Source: Novosphingobium sp. BW1
GTDB taxonomy: Bacteria > Pseudomonadota > Alphaproteobacteria > Sphingomonadales > Sphingomonadaceae
DNA: 35,534 nucleotides
Assembly (NCBI RefSeq): GCF_008107685.1
Contig: NZ_VIRF01000075.1
Span: forward strand, 1-35,534
Direction: 5' to 3'
Shown: positions 16,771 through 24,211 of the stretch, piece after piece
Numbering within the stretch: position 1 is the first letter of the stretch
Layout: the number at the start of each line of letters is the position of its first letter
The notes under the pieces: model-generated
The model's database searches: none
The model's input: only the letters and a program-made list of their open reading frames with translations
Told to the model about the DNA's origin: nothing
Position numbers and translations under genes: made by a program

Positions 16771-17532
16771 ATGCCTACTTCTTCGCGAATCTACACGGCC
16801 GCCCTCGTCGTCATCGGCGATGAAATCCTCTCGGGACGCACGCACGACAAAAACATCGCGCAAGTTGCCTCCTGGCTGCAGATCCAGGGCATCCGCCTGA
16901 AAGAAGTGCGCGTGGTCGCGGACGAGACCCACGCGATTGTCGAGGCCGTCAACACCCTGCGTGCGCGTAACGACTACCTCTTCACCACCGGCGGCATCGG
17001 CCCCACGCACGACGACATCACGGTCGATGCCATTTCCGAGGCTCTGGGCGTGCCCGCCATCGTCCACCCCGAAGCGCGCGCGATCCTGGAAGAGTACTAC
17101 ACCACCCGCGGCGGCCTCACCGAAGCGCGCCTGCGCATGGCCCGCACGCCTGAGGGCGCGAGTCTCATCCCCAATCGCTACACAGGGGCCCCGGGGATCC
17201 GCGCGGAAAACATCTTCATCATGGCGGGCGTCCCCAGCATCACCGCGGGCATGCTCGACGCGCTGACCGGCACGCTCGAAGGCGGCGCGCCGCTCCTCTC
17301 CGAGACCATCGGCTGCTGGGTCGGCGAAAGCGAAGTCGCCGAACTCCTGCGCGAGACCGAAAGGGCCCACCCCACCTGCCAGATCGGCTCCTACCCCTTC
17401 TGGGGCGAGGGACGCACGGGAGCCAACTTCGTCGTGCGCTCGACTCAAGCCGACGACCTTGCCGCCTGCACTCGCGCCCTCACTGCCGGCCTCCAGGCGC
17501 TCGGCCGCACCGCCGTCTTCGGCGGGATCTGA
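16771..17532 (+). CDS. CinA N-terminal (MoaB/MoeA-like) molybdopterin-binding domain protein
   Basis: A 253-residue protein of the competence/damage-inducible CinA N-terminal type. It has GDEILSGRTHDKN near residue 16 and TTGGIGPTHDDIT near 71, both signatures of the MoCF-binding fold, and a C-terminal part with QIGSYPFWGEG. The nicotinamide-deamidase domain of full-length CinA (about 400 residues) is absent, as in many alphaproteobacterial short forms. Some COG1058 proteins have ADP-ribose or FAD pyrophosphatase activity, so this is a possible but unproven role. The ATG follows GAGGGGGC closely. It stands alone. Confidence 0.88.
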   Translation: MPTSSRIYTAALVVIGDEILSGRTHDKNIAQVASWLQIQGIRLKEVRVVADETHAIVEAVNTLRARNDYLFTTGGIGPTHDDITVDAISEALGVPAIVHPEARAILEEYYTTRGGLTEARLRMARTPEGASLIPNRYTGAPGIRAENIFIMAGVPSITAGMLDALTGTLEGGAPLLSETIGCWVGESEVAELLRETERAHPTCQIGSYPFWGEGRTGANFVVRSTQADDLAACTRALTAGLQALGRTAVFGGI

Positions 17533-17572
17533 TCGCCCGCTTCTTTCAAGAAGACAGGACGAAAAGTGACTT

Positions 17573-17598
17573 CCGAGGGCCATCGCCCTCGGGCTCCC
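17573..17598 (+). repeat. 26-bp inverted repeat, left copy (contains an 8-bp palindrome)
   Basis: The copy begins CCGAGGGC-CATC-GCCCTCGG, itself an 8-bp stem with a 4-nt loop, and ends GCTCCC. Its exact reverse complement lies at 18696-18721. Flanking bases also match in part (GAC before, AAA after). Confidence 0.85.
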
Positions 17599-17838
17599 CA
17601 AACTGTCGAGCGCAGTCCCGCCTTTCCTCCTCAATCTACGAAGGATGGCAGTTTCCGTCGAACCGGCCTATTCCGAGTGTCATCGTCGGGCCGTTTGCAG
17701 AACGTCCCCTTTGCCCTGTCGCAAATCACATGTTTTTCGTACATAGGGCTCGGAATTTCGCTAGAAGCACGTCACACATGCCGGTTCGCGGCATTCCCGT
17801 TTAAGCAATTGTACGGAAAACCCCGACGGATTGAAAAT

Positions 17839-17874
17839 ATGTCGGAAACCCCGTTTAGCGATGTTTTCCGACAT
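17839..17874. promoter_or_regulatory. 10-bp inverted repeat upstream of the GNAT gene
   Basis: ATGTCGGAAA (17839-17848) is the reverse complement of TTTCCGACAT (17865-17874), with a 16-bp spacer. The spacing would place the half-sites roughly two and a half turns apart, which could suit a dimeric regulator or a hairpin. It is about 100 bp before the GNAT start. Confidence 0.4.
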
Positions 17875-17910
17875 GCGCCATCGGCAGCTATTTCACTCGC
17901 GCCTCTCCAA

Positions 17911-17925
17911 AGGCGACAGTCGCCT
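17911..17925. promoter_or_regulatory. Odd palindrome AGGCGAC-A-GTCGCCT
   Basis: A perfect 7-bp inverted repeat around a single base, 50 bp before the GNAT start. The loop is too small for an RNA hairpin, so a DNA-level operator is the likelier reading, if it is functional at all. Confidence 0.35.
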
Positions 17926-17975
17926 ACCGGCCCAAAGCGGACGTGGAAACTTTGTAGGTCAGCCGCTACAGTTCG

Positions 17976-18491
17976 ATGATGGTTGAGATACGAACGGAAA
18001 GATTGTTGCTCCGGGAAGCTCGCCAGGATGACCTCGACGCGTTCCACGACATACTCAGTGACGTCGAAGCCATGACGTTTTGGTACCGACCACCACATGA
18101 GGACCTCATGGTTACGCAGGGCTGGCTGACGGCCATGATGGAAATCGATCCCAGCATGGGGGAGGACTTTGCGGTTGAGTTTGAGGGAAGATTGATCGGA
18201 AAGGCGGGGTTCCGGAGATTCCCGACGATTGGCTTCATCTTTCATCCGGACATTTGGGGGCGCGGCCTGGCAGCGGAGGCGACCCGACCCATCATCGAGC
18301 GAGCTTTCAGTGAACATGGCTTGCCGATGATAGAGGCAGACGTTGATCCTCGAAACGGATCTTCGTTGCGACTGCTCAACCGGCTCGGCTTTGTAGAAAC
18401 GGGACGCGCGATACGAACGAGCCTCGTAGGAGAGGAATGGTGCGACAGCGTCTTCTTGCGCCTGCACTCTTCGAACTGGAACGGCAGCTAG
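17976..18491 (+). CDS. GNAT-family N-acetyltransferase (RimJ/RimL type)
   Basis: A 171-residue protein starting MMVEIRTERLLLREARQDD, the usual opening of RimJ/RimL-like GNATs, with IGKAGFRR as the central strand, the acetyl-CoA loop GRGLAAEA near residue 95, and NGSSLRLLNRLGFVETG as the closing motif. These enzymes acetylate protein N-termini, amino acids or small molecules; the substrate is unknown. Codon choice is less GC-rich at third positions than in neighbouring genes, and the gene sits alone between the two copies of a 26-bp inverted repeat, which suggests acquisition by transfer. ATG 17976 or 17979 could be the start; no strong Shine-Dalgarno is seen. Confidence 0.88.
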   Translation: MMVEIRTERLLLREARQDDLDAFHDILSDVEAMTFWYRPPHEDLMVTQGWLTAMMEIDPSMGEDFAVEFEGRLIGKAGFRRFPTIGFIFHPDIWGRGLAAEATRPIIERAFSEHGLPMIEADVDPRNGSSLRLLNRLGFVETGRAIRTSLVGEEWCDSVFLRLHSSNWNGS

Positions 18492-18695
18492 CCACCACAA
18501 TCCGCCGTTCTGGATCGTCGATCGCATCGTTTGGCCTCGAGAAGCTGCCCGACCGTTTCCAGGCAGTCCAAATCCGCAGCGTTAGCGGCTATCATGGGCG
18601 CCCAGCCGCCATAGCACCTACGCCCGCGAAACACAGGAAGCCAAGGGTGACGACAGAGCGCCAAATTCTGGGCAAGGTCGGCCCTCTCCGATTTC

Positions 18696-18721
18696 GGGAG
18701 CCCGAGGGCGATGGCCCTCGG
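18696..18721 (-). repeat. 26-bp inverted repeat, right copy
   Basis: Exact reverse complement of 17573-17598, containing CCGAGGGC-GATG-GCCCTCGG at 18702-18721. Together the copies bound a 1.1-kb segment holding one GNAT gene. Confidence 0.85.
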
Positions 18722-18857
18722 AGTCATCGTTTTCCTCTGCCATTTCAGATGCCTGTCGTTTGGCTAACGCCTTCCCTTGACCGCACGGCATCCCAAGCCC
18801 CTCCCATGCAATCCGGCCAAGATATTACCTTGCACAAGATAGGCATTTTGAACTACA

Positions 18858-18867
18858 ATTGCGCAAT
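18858..18867. promoter_or_regulatory. Palindrome ATTGCGCAAT before the YitT gene
   Basis: A perfect 10-bp palindrome directly abuts ATAAAA and the Shine-Dalgarno AGGAG of the downstream gene, so it overlaps the likely promoter or leader. It could be an operator. Evidence is position and symmetry only. Confidence 0.35.
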
Positions 18868-18884
18868 ATAAAAACAGGAGCAGG

Positions 18885-19610
18885 ATGATCCGGCGGCGCG
18901 GTGCCGGAAAGGCGCAAGGCTTTGAAGAGGATTGCGTTGTGACGGATACCCCTGTGCCCGCCGAAACCACGGAGATGCCCGAGCTGACCCGGGCGCGCCA
19001 GGGGGCGATTCCCGATGGCACGCCGCACAGCCTGTTCGAAGACGCCTATGCCCTGTGCGTGGGCACGATCCTGCTCTCGCTGGGCGTTGTCATCCTGCAG
19101 AAAGCCGAACTGGCCACCGGCGGCGTGGCGGGCATGGCGCTGACGCTCAGCTACCTGACCGGCCTTCCCGTCGGCGTCCTCTACGGCGGCCTGACCCTGC
19201 CGATGCTGGCCATCACCATTCGCGCGATGGGGCGCGCCTTCCTGGTCAAGACGCTGATCGTCACCTTCGGCGTCTTCGCGCTGACCGGGATCACCCCCTA
19301 TGTCTTCGAGATCGCCCGCATCGGCACGCCGGTCGCCGCCATTGTCGGAGGCACGGTCATCGGCATGGGCGCGCTGGCGCTTGCCCGCCACGCCGCGGGC
19401 TCGGGCGGATCGGGCGCCATCGTCCTGTGGCTCTACCGCACGCGCGGATGGAACGCGGGCCGTTCACAGATGCTGTTCGACGCCTGCGTGCTCGCCTTCT
19501 CGCTCATCAGCCTCGATCTCACGCGCATGCTGTGGTCGCTGCTGGGCGTCGCGGCCACGGGCGGTATCCTCTACGTCTGGCACCGCCCGGGCCGCTACAC
19601 CGGCTATTGA
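18885..19610 (+). CDS. YitT-type (DUF161) membrane protein
   Basis: A 241-residue protein with a hydrophilic N-terminus of about 45 residues followed by five or six helices. Conserved features include LATGGVAGMALTLSYLTGLPVG, FLVKTLIVT and SGGSGAIVLWLYR, which fit the YitT/DUF161 membrane family; the role of that family is not established. The ATG at 18885 has AGGAG nearby; a GTG at 18939 with AGGA seven bases before it is an alternative that removes 18 residues. It converges with the SDR gene, with six bases between. Confidence 0.8.
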   Translation: MIRRRGAGKAQGFEEDCVVTDTPVPAETTEMPELTRARQGAIPDGTPHSLFEDAYALCVGTILLSLGVVILQKAELATGGVAGMALTLSYLTGLPVGVLYGGLTLPMLAITIRAMGRAFLVKTLIVTFGVFALTGITPYVFEIARIGTPVAAIVGGTVIGMGALALARHAAGSGGSGAIVLWLYRTRGWNAGRSQMLFDACVLAFSLISLDLTRMLWSLLGVAATGGILYVWHRPGRYTGY

Positions 19611-19616
19611 ACCTCC

Positions 19617-20390
19617 TCAGGAATAGGCCGGGAAGTTGGGCTGGCCGTTGGACGCGCTCACCCCGCCATCGACGGGCAGGTTGACGCCGGTCACGAAGCG
19701 CGCATCGTCCGAGGCCAGGAACGCGACGACGTCGGCCACGTCCTCGGGCTCGCCGAAGCGCTTGAGCGCCGCGCGGCGCAGGAAGGCGTCCTTGATCGCG
19801 GGATTGTCCATCAGGCTGCCCGCCATCTTCGTGCGGGTCATCGAGGGGCTCACCGCGTTGACGCGAATGCCATCAGCGCCCCATTCGAGCGCCATCGACT
19901 GGGTCATCAGGCTCACCGCGCCCTTGGAAGCGGTGTAGATCACCATCTCGTAATCGCCTCGGATGCCCGACACGCTGGAGGTGAACACGATCGCCCCCTT
20001 GCTCTTTTTCAGTTCGGGATAGGCTGCACGTGCGGTGCGCAGCGAGCCCTTCACGTTGATGTCGATGATGGAGTCGATGTCCTCATCGCTAGCCTCGGCG
20101 AACGGCCCACCGCCAGCCACGCCCGCGTTGGCGTGGAGAACATCGAGCGCACCGAAATGGTCGACCGCACGCGCCACCAGATCCTCGGGAAAGCCGCTCT
20201 TGGAAATATCACCCGCAACGCACATCGTGCGCTCGGGATCGAGGTCGGCCGCGATGGCCTCCAGGTCTTCCTTTGAGCGGGCATTGAGCACCACATTTGC
20301 TCCTTCGGACGCAAAGCGACGAGCCGACGCCGCCCCAATCCCGCTGGAGGAGCCGGTGACGATCACGGTTTTGCCGGAATAGCGCTGCAT
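19617..20390 (-). CDS. SDR-family NAD(P)-dependent oxidoreductase
   Basis: A 257-residue classical short-chain dehydrogenase. The cofactor loop is TGSSSGIG (12-19), followed by NAG (88-90), N112, S139 and the Y152-x3-K156 pair in YTASK, so the full catalytic tetrad is present. LNARS after the second strand puts an arginine where NADP(H) users often have one. C-terminal phrases RFGEPEDVADVVAFLASDDARFVTG are typical. The substrate is unknown. The ATG at 20390 has GAAGGA seven bases upstream; the open frame to 20561 would cover the porin terminator. Confidence 0.92.
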   Translation of the reverse strand: MQRYSGKTVIVTGSSSGIGAASARRFASEGANVVLNARSKEDLEAIAADLDPERTMCVAGDISKSGFPEDLVARAVDHFGALDVLHANAGVAGGGPFAEASDEDIDSIIDINVKGSLRTARAAYPELKKSKGAIVFTSSVSGIRGDYEMVIYTASKGAVSLMTQSMALEWGADGIRVNAVSPSMTRTKMAGSLMDNPAIKDAFLRRAALKRFGEPEDVADVVAFLASDDARFVTGVNLPVDGGVSASNGQPNFPAYS

Positions 20391-20484
20391 GAAAAAAATC
20401 CTTCTGTCCTGTCTGCGCCCTGTATGAGGCCTTTCTTTCCCCAACGCGCCGCGAGCGCACGGGCTCCCTGCAAGACCTGCACCC

Positions 20485-20507
20485 GCACATGCCTCTGGCG
20501 CATGTGC
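20485..20507. repeat. Inverted repeat GCACATG/CATGTGC
   Basis: Perfect 7-bp arms (20485-20491 and 20501-20507) with a 9-nt loop between the porin terminator and the SDR gene. It could be a second terminator stem without a U-tract or an operator for the SDR gene. Confidence 0.4.
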
Positions 20508-20520
20508 CCCACCCAACGGC

Positions 20521-20551
20521 AAAGCCCCCCGGCACATATGCGCCGAGGGGC
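20521..20551 (-). terminator. Intrinsic terminator of the TorF-type porin gene
   Basis: Read on the minus strand, GCCCCTCGGC (20551-20542) pairs with GCCGGGGGGC (20533-20524) with one T-G pair, and TTT follows. It lies 27 bp after the porin stop. Confidence 0.78.
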
Positions 20552-20578
20552 CCTCCTGCATTCCCGAAGGAAACGCGA

Positions 20579-21415
20579 TCAGAAGCCGGCCGAAACCTTG
20601 AAGACCACGGTCGAGCCCGAGATCACCGAACCGTTCTTGCTCGAACGGAAGCCCGAGCCGAGATAGTTCGATTCCGAGCGCGAGATGTCGGTGTCGACAT
20701 AGGCGATGCCGAGCGTCAGCGGACCGAGCGCATAATCTGCGCCGATGCTCCAGTCGATGTACTCGCCGGTCGGCGCAAGGCTTGTGCCCCAGGGGCCAAG
20801 CCCTGCGTTGCCGTTCGAGTAGCCAAGGTGTGCGTTCAGCGTCAGCGGCGTGTCGGGAATCCCCGCACTAAGGTCGGTGTGCAGGTACAGGTTGTCGCCC
20901 TTGTCGCCCGGATCGTCGTAGCCGTCCGAGAAGCCGCTGTAGTACCAGGTGCCGAGCGCTTCCTGCTTGGGCGCGTAGTTGATGCCCACACCGATGTTCA
21001 CAGGGCCCACGTCGCCCGAAACGGTCGCGTAAAGCTCGGCAAAGTCGGTGGTATCAAGGCCGCCGGGGAACATGATCCAGGTCAGGCCCGCATCGACATT
21101 GAGGCCGTTGCCCAAGTCCGTGCTGTAGCCCGCGAAGAGGTCGAGTTCGGTGTTGGAACCGCCAAAGGTGCCCCAGCCCGAAAGGTTCGAGCCCCAGGTA
21201 CCGGCATAGAAACCGCTGTCATGGGTGACTTGGATGCCCGCCTGGATCGCCATCTCGCGGTCGGTCATCGAGACACCGCGGTAACGATAGTCGGTCACCA
21301 AGGTCGCTTCACCGGAAACGGTGAGGCCGGAATCGTCCTGGGCTGCCGCAGGGTTGGCCGCGGCAAAGCACGAAAGGGCAAGGCAGGCCGCGCCTGCGAG
21401 CATACGAATCTTCAT
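20579..21415 (-). CDS. TorF-family putative outer-membrane porin
   Basis: A 278-residue beta-barrel-type protein with a signal peptide (MKIRMLAGAACLALSCFAA, cleavage near PAAAQ at about 26). The mature start LTVSGEATLVTDYRYRGVS and the alternating aromatic and glycine pattern, with IDWSIGADY and SAGF at the C-terminus ending in phenylalanine, match the TorF/Gcw_chp family found in many Proteobacteria. It is presumably an outer-membrane channel; its substrate is unknown. The ATG at 21415 starts the signal peptide and has AGGGA upstream. It has its own terminator and a long upstream region. Confidence 0.88.
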   Translation of the reverse strand: MKIRMLAGAACLALSCFAAANPAAAQDDSGLTVSGEATLVTDYRYRGVSMTDREMAIQAGIQVTHDSGFYAGTWGSNLSGWGTFGGSNTELDLFAGYSTDLGNGLNVDAGLTWIMFPGGLDTTDFAELYATVSGDVGPVNIGVGINYAPKQEALGTWYYSGFSDGYDDPGDKGDNLYLHTDLSAGIPDTPLTLNAHLGYSNGNAGLGPWGTSLAPTGEYIDWSIGADYALGPLTLGIAYVDTDISRSESNYLGSGFRSSKNGSVISGSTVVFKVSAGF

Positions 21416-21592
21416 TTCTGGAACGTCCCTCATTTTTCATGTGGTTTTTACGTTCCATCCTGCGGCTCCCCCGCCGGGCCTTCACTTCGAGGTGGACCCG
21501 TTTCGAAACAGCAAGGTTCGGAATAAGCTTAACGCCGCCCCTTGCAAATCACTTCATTCCACAAGTGGTCACTTTGATCTAATATTGTTGCC

Positions 21593-21604
21593 TTGTTGCA
21601 ACAA
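21593..21604. promoter_or_regulatory. Palindrome TTGTTGCAACAA
   Basis: A perfect 12-bp palindrome about 180 bp upstream of the porin start, close to a second dyad ATTTG-5-CAAAT. Such symmetric sites are typical for dimeric regulators, but the factor is unknown. Confidence 0.4.
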
Positions 21605-21653
21605 ACGCATATTTGTCGTGCAAATAGCGCAATATTGGGACCGCAAACAAATT

Positions 21654-21698
21654 CGGCTCTCCGCCCGGCCGGTCAGTACCGGCGCGGGCGAAGAGCCG
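21654..21698 (-). terminator. Imperfect long hairpin downstream of the SulP gene
   Basis: CGGCTCT (21654-21660) pairs with AGAGCCG (21692-21698), and inside it GCCCGGCCGGT faces ACCGGCGCGGGC with a small bulge around a CAGT loop. On the minus strand AATTTGTTTG follows, a weak U-rich tract. It is about 125 bp after the SulP stop and may end that operon. Confidence 0.5.
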
Positions 21699-21823
21699 CT
21701 TCGCATATCTAAACTCAGGGTAATGACGTCCTGTACCAAGCTGCAACGATGCTGACGCATCCGCACCTTGGAAGACTCTGGCGACGCGCAGGCTTCACCA
21801 CGTCACACCGAGTCAACCTTTTA

Positions 21824-23362
21824 TCACGCGCGCATGGCGGCCACGATCAAGGCATCGCCCGTAACGCGGTCGTCGTGTCCACCCTGGCGGCGCCGCGCGA
21901 TCCACTCGGCCAGCGTTTCGGCGGTGGTATGATCCATGCCCTTCACGCGTTCAAGGTCGAGGTGGACGGGCTCACCGTGGGGCTGGCGCTCCAGCACGGT
22001 GTTGAGCTTGGTGAGACCAAGGAAGGTCGCAGCCCCGTGCAGCTCGACGCGGCGGCCGTGCTCCTCATCATGCTCGTGCACCTTGAAACGGATGTCACGA
22101 AGGTGCGGCAGCAGTTCGACGACCGAAAGCGCGAGGCCTACGAGAACGCCGGTCAAGAGGTCCGTCGTGACAACCAGCACGAAGGTCACCGCCCAGATCG
22201 CCGCCGGAAGGTAGCCGTGGTTCTTGTAAAGGTGGGTGACGTGCTTGAGGCTGACGAGGCGCCAGCCGGTGATCACCAGAACACCGCCGAGCGAGGCCAT
22301 CGGAACTTCGCGCAGCAGCCAGGGCAGCAGCGCGATGAAGCCCAGGATCCAGACACCGTGGAAAATCGTCGACAGGCGCGTCTTCGCGCCGGCCTGAACG
22401 TTCGCCGAGGAACGCACGATGACGCCGGTCATCGGCAGCGCACCGACGAGACCGCACAGCATATTGCCCACGCCCTGCGCGCTCAGTTCCTTATCGTACT
22501 TGGTGCGCGCACCGTCGTGCATGCGGTCGACCGCAGCGGCCGAAAGCAGCGTCTCGGCGCTGGCGATGAAGGCGATGGCGAGCGCGGTGACAAGGAGCGC
22601 GGGGCTCGCAAGCGGGGCAAACCAGGCGGTGCTCGCGGGCAGTGCAAAGGCCGAGCCGATCGAGGCTGGAACTTCAATGCGCGCGACGTCGAACCCCATG
22701 CCCCAGGCGACAGCGGTCGCTAAGACGACGCCGAGCAGCGCACCAGGAACAAGCGCCATGGACTTGGGACGCAGTTTTTCCCAGCCCACCATCACGACGA
22801 TGGTGAGGAGACCGAGGCCAAGCGCGATCTCGCTCGCCGCAACGCTCGAGAAATCGAGGCCGAATATCCGCCCGGGCATCGCGGCGAGGTTTTCGACACC
22901 ATTGGAGAGCGGCTTTTCATCGAAGAGGATGTGGAACTGCCCGATCACGATGAGCGCGCCGATGCCGGCCAGCATGCCATGGACAACCGCCGGGCTGATC
23001 GCGCGGAACAGGCCGCCAAGCTTAGCCCAGCCCGCCACGAGCTGGAGCACCCCAGCAAGCAGCAGCACGGGACCGAGCGCCTCGAGCCCGTGCTCGCGCA
23101 CGAATTCGAAGACGATCACGGCCAGGCCCGCAGCGGGCCCCGAAACCTGAAGCGGCGAGCCTGCAAACAGGCCCACGACGATGCCGCCGATGATGCCCGT
23201 CACCAGCCCCTTTTCGGGCGGCACGCCCGAGGCGATGGCGATGCCCATGCACAGCGGCATGGCGACCAGGAAGACCACGATCGAAGCGGTGAAGTCACGC
23301 CCAAAGTGCGCGAAGAAGCCGGTCCGTCCTTCGGACGCCGGCGCGGTGGGGGAGGTACTCAT
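21824..23362 (-). CDS. SulP-family inorganic anion transporter
   Basis: A 512-residue membrane transporter. The N-terminal part shows FTASIVVFLVAMPLCMGIAIASG and VSGPAAGLAVIV, typical SulP helices; about ten to twelve segments follow, with AESLLSAA-like ASAETLLSAAAVDRM and a conserved KTRLSTIFHG stretch. The last 85 residues form a reduced STAS-like domain with LDLERVKGMDHTTAETL. SulP proteins carry sulfate, bicarbonate or other anions. Its start overlaps the carbonic anhydrase stop by one base (TAATG), so translation is coupled; that partner makes bicarbonate the best-supported substrate. Confidence 0.92.
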   Translation of the reverse strand: MSTSPTAPASEGRTGFFAHFGRDFTASIVVFLVAMPLCMGIAIASGVPPEKGLVTGIIGGIVVGLFAGSPLQVSGPAAGLAVIVFEFVREHGLEALGPVLLLAGVLQLVAGWAKLGGLFRAISPAVVHGMLAGIGALIVIGQFHILFDEKPLSNGVENLAAMPGRIFGLDFSSVAASEIALGLGLLTIVVMVGWEKLRPKSMALVPGALLGVVLATAVAWGMGFDVARIEVPASIGSAFALPASTAWFAPLASPALLVTALAIAFIASAETLLSAAAVDRMHDGARTKYDKELSAQGVGNMLCGLVGALPMTGVIVRSSANVQAGAKTRLSTIFHGVWILGFIALLPWLLREVPMASLGGVLVITGWRLVSLKHVTHLYKNHGYLPAAIWAVTFVLVVTTDLLTGVLVGLALSVVELLPHLRDIRFKVHEHDEEHGRRVELHGAATFLGLTKLNTVLERQPHGEPVHLDLERVKGMDHTTAETLAEWIARRRQGGHDDRVTGDALIVAAMRA

Positions 23363-24051
23363 TATTCGGCAGCCTCTGCAAGTTCGGTAGCGATGCGCGC
23401 CTTGGCGCGCAGGGCCACGGGAAGTTCGCGATCTTCGCGCAAGGCCACGAACTCGCCGGTCTCACCATCGAGACCGAGAACCTGGCCAGCGTGGATGTCG
23501 ACGAACCAGCCGTGAAGGGTTATTTCCCCGCGCGCGATGCCTGCAGCCACGGAAGGATGGGTGCGCAGGTGCGCGATCTGCGCAATGATGTTCTCAAGCG
23601 TAATGGCGCGCACGCGCTCGGAGCCGGTCAGTTCGGGGTGGCAGGTCGAGACGATGTGTTCCGCCGCCGTGCCGTTCCTGAGCCAGCCCGCAACGTTGGG
23701 CATCGCCTCCAGGCCCGTGGGATCGGCGAGCGCCTTCATCGCACCGCAGTCCGAGTGACCGCACACAATGATGTCGCTGACACCGAGCGCCACCACGGCG
23801 TATTCGACCGTCGAGGTAACGCCACCGTTGTGGGTGGAATAGGTGGGCACGATGTTGCCCGCGTTGCGGCAGACAAATAGGTCACCGGGCTGCGCCTGCA
23901 TGATCTGCTCGGGCACGATACGCGAATCCGCGCAGGAAATCATCAGCGCCTTGGGCGACTGACCATGGGTGGCGAGTTTCCCGAACAGTTCACTGCTGGC
24001 CGGAAAGATGGACTTCTCGAAATGGAAGACGCGACCAATGAGTTCGTTCAC
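23362..24051 (-). CDS. Beta-class carbonic anhydrase
   Basis: A 229-residue enzyme with all four zinc/active-site positions of beta carbonic anhydrases: C40, D42 and R44 in SCADSR, and H99 and C102 in CGHSDCG. RNAGNIVPTY and HNGGVTSTVEYAV are further signatures. It interconverts CO2 and bicarbonate in the cytoplasm. It is the first gene of a two-gene operon with the SulP transporter. The upstream region has a CCTTA/TAAGG dyad and a 15-nt element that also occurs before the two-component operon. The family is secure; the ATG at 24051 fits the usual length. Confidence 0.95.
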   Translation of the reverse strand: MNELIGRVFHFEKSIFPASSELFGKLATHGQSPKALMISCADSRIVPEQIMQAQPGDLFVCRNAGNIVPTYSTHNGGVTSTVEYAVVALGVSDIIVCGHSDCGAMKALADPTGLEAMPNVAGWLRNGTAAEHIVSTCHPELTGSERVRAITLENIIAQIAHLRTHPSVAAGIARGEITLHGWFVDIHAGQVLGLDGETGEFVALREDRELPVALRAKARIATELAEAAE

Positions 24052-24060
24052 GTTTCGTCA

Positions 24061-24072
24061 CCTTATGTAAGG
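24061..24072. promoter_or_regulatory. Dyad CCTTATGTAAGG before the carbonic anhydrase gene
   Basis: A 5-bp inverted repeat with a 2-bp centre, 9 bp upstream of the start codon, so it overlaps the ribosome-binding region (AAGG on the minus strand). It may be an operator or a small RNA structure. Confidence 0.3.
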
Positions 24073-24152
24073 AATCGGGCAATCCGGCGCACACAGACGC
24101 CAAGATTGAGCCCGAGTCTATGTCAGTGAGGTGTCCCTCCAAGTTCGTAAAT

Positions 24153-24167
24153 GTAACGAAGTCTTGC
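24153..24167 (-). promoter_or_regulatory. 15-nt element GCAAGACTTCGTTAC, copy 1
   Basis: On the minus strand it reads GCAAGACTTCGTTAC, about 100 bp upstream of the carbonic anhydrase start and within the gap after the histidine kinase. It matches copy 2 at 26672-26686 at 14 of 15 positions in the same orientation to its downstream operon. An additional GTAA lies six bases away, giving a tandem GTAAATGTAAC on the plus strand, as OmpR-family sites often show direct repeats. Confidence 0.45.
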
Positions 24168-24211
24168 TGATTGCCTGCAAGGCAACAGGTGTTGCAATTA
24201 GCAAAACAAAG

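Larger units (their letters stand above)
17533..17975. other. Gene-free stretch with repeats and dyads, left part of the GNAT segment
   Basis: No recognisable gene is present. It holds the left copy of a 26-bp inverted repeat (17573-17598) and two dyads near the GNAT gene. From about 17640 on, the base composition is visibly less GC-rich than in the flanking genes. Open frames here, such as 17566-17979, have no credible protein character. Confidence 0.6.
18492..18884. other. Gene-free stretch, right part of the GNAT segment
   Basis: No recognisable gene. It holds the right copy of the 26-bp repeat (18696-18721) and the upstream region of the YitT gene. A minus-strand open frame (18488-18727) begins inside the repeat and has no family character. 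Upstream of the YitT gene there is an AT-rich patch with a palindrome at 18858-18867. Confidence 0.6.
21416..21823. other. Gene-free stretch between porin and SulP genes
   Basis: No credible gene is seen. It should hold the porin promoter, and it contains a 12-bp palindrome (21593-21604), a small dyad ATTTG/CAAAT (21611-21625) and a long imperfect hairpin (21654-21698) that may end the carbonic anhydrase-SulP transcript. The middle is AT-rich compared with the rest of the window. Confidence 0.6.

Noticed and set aside
17772..18527. Minus-strand open frame across the GNAT gene
   Set aside because: The plus-strand GNAT motifs are unambiguous, and the antisense frame has none.
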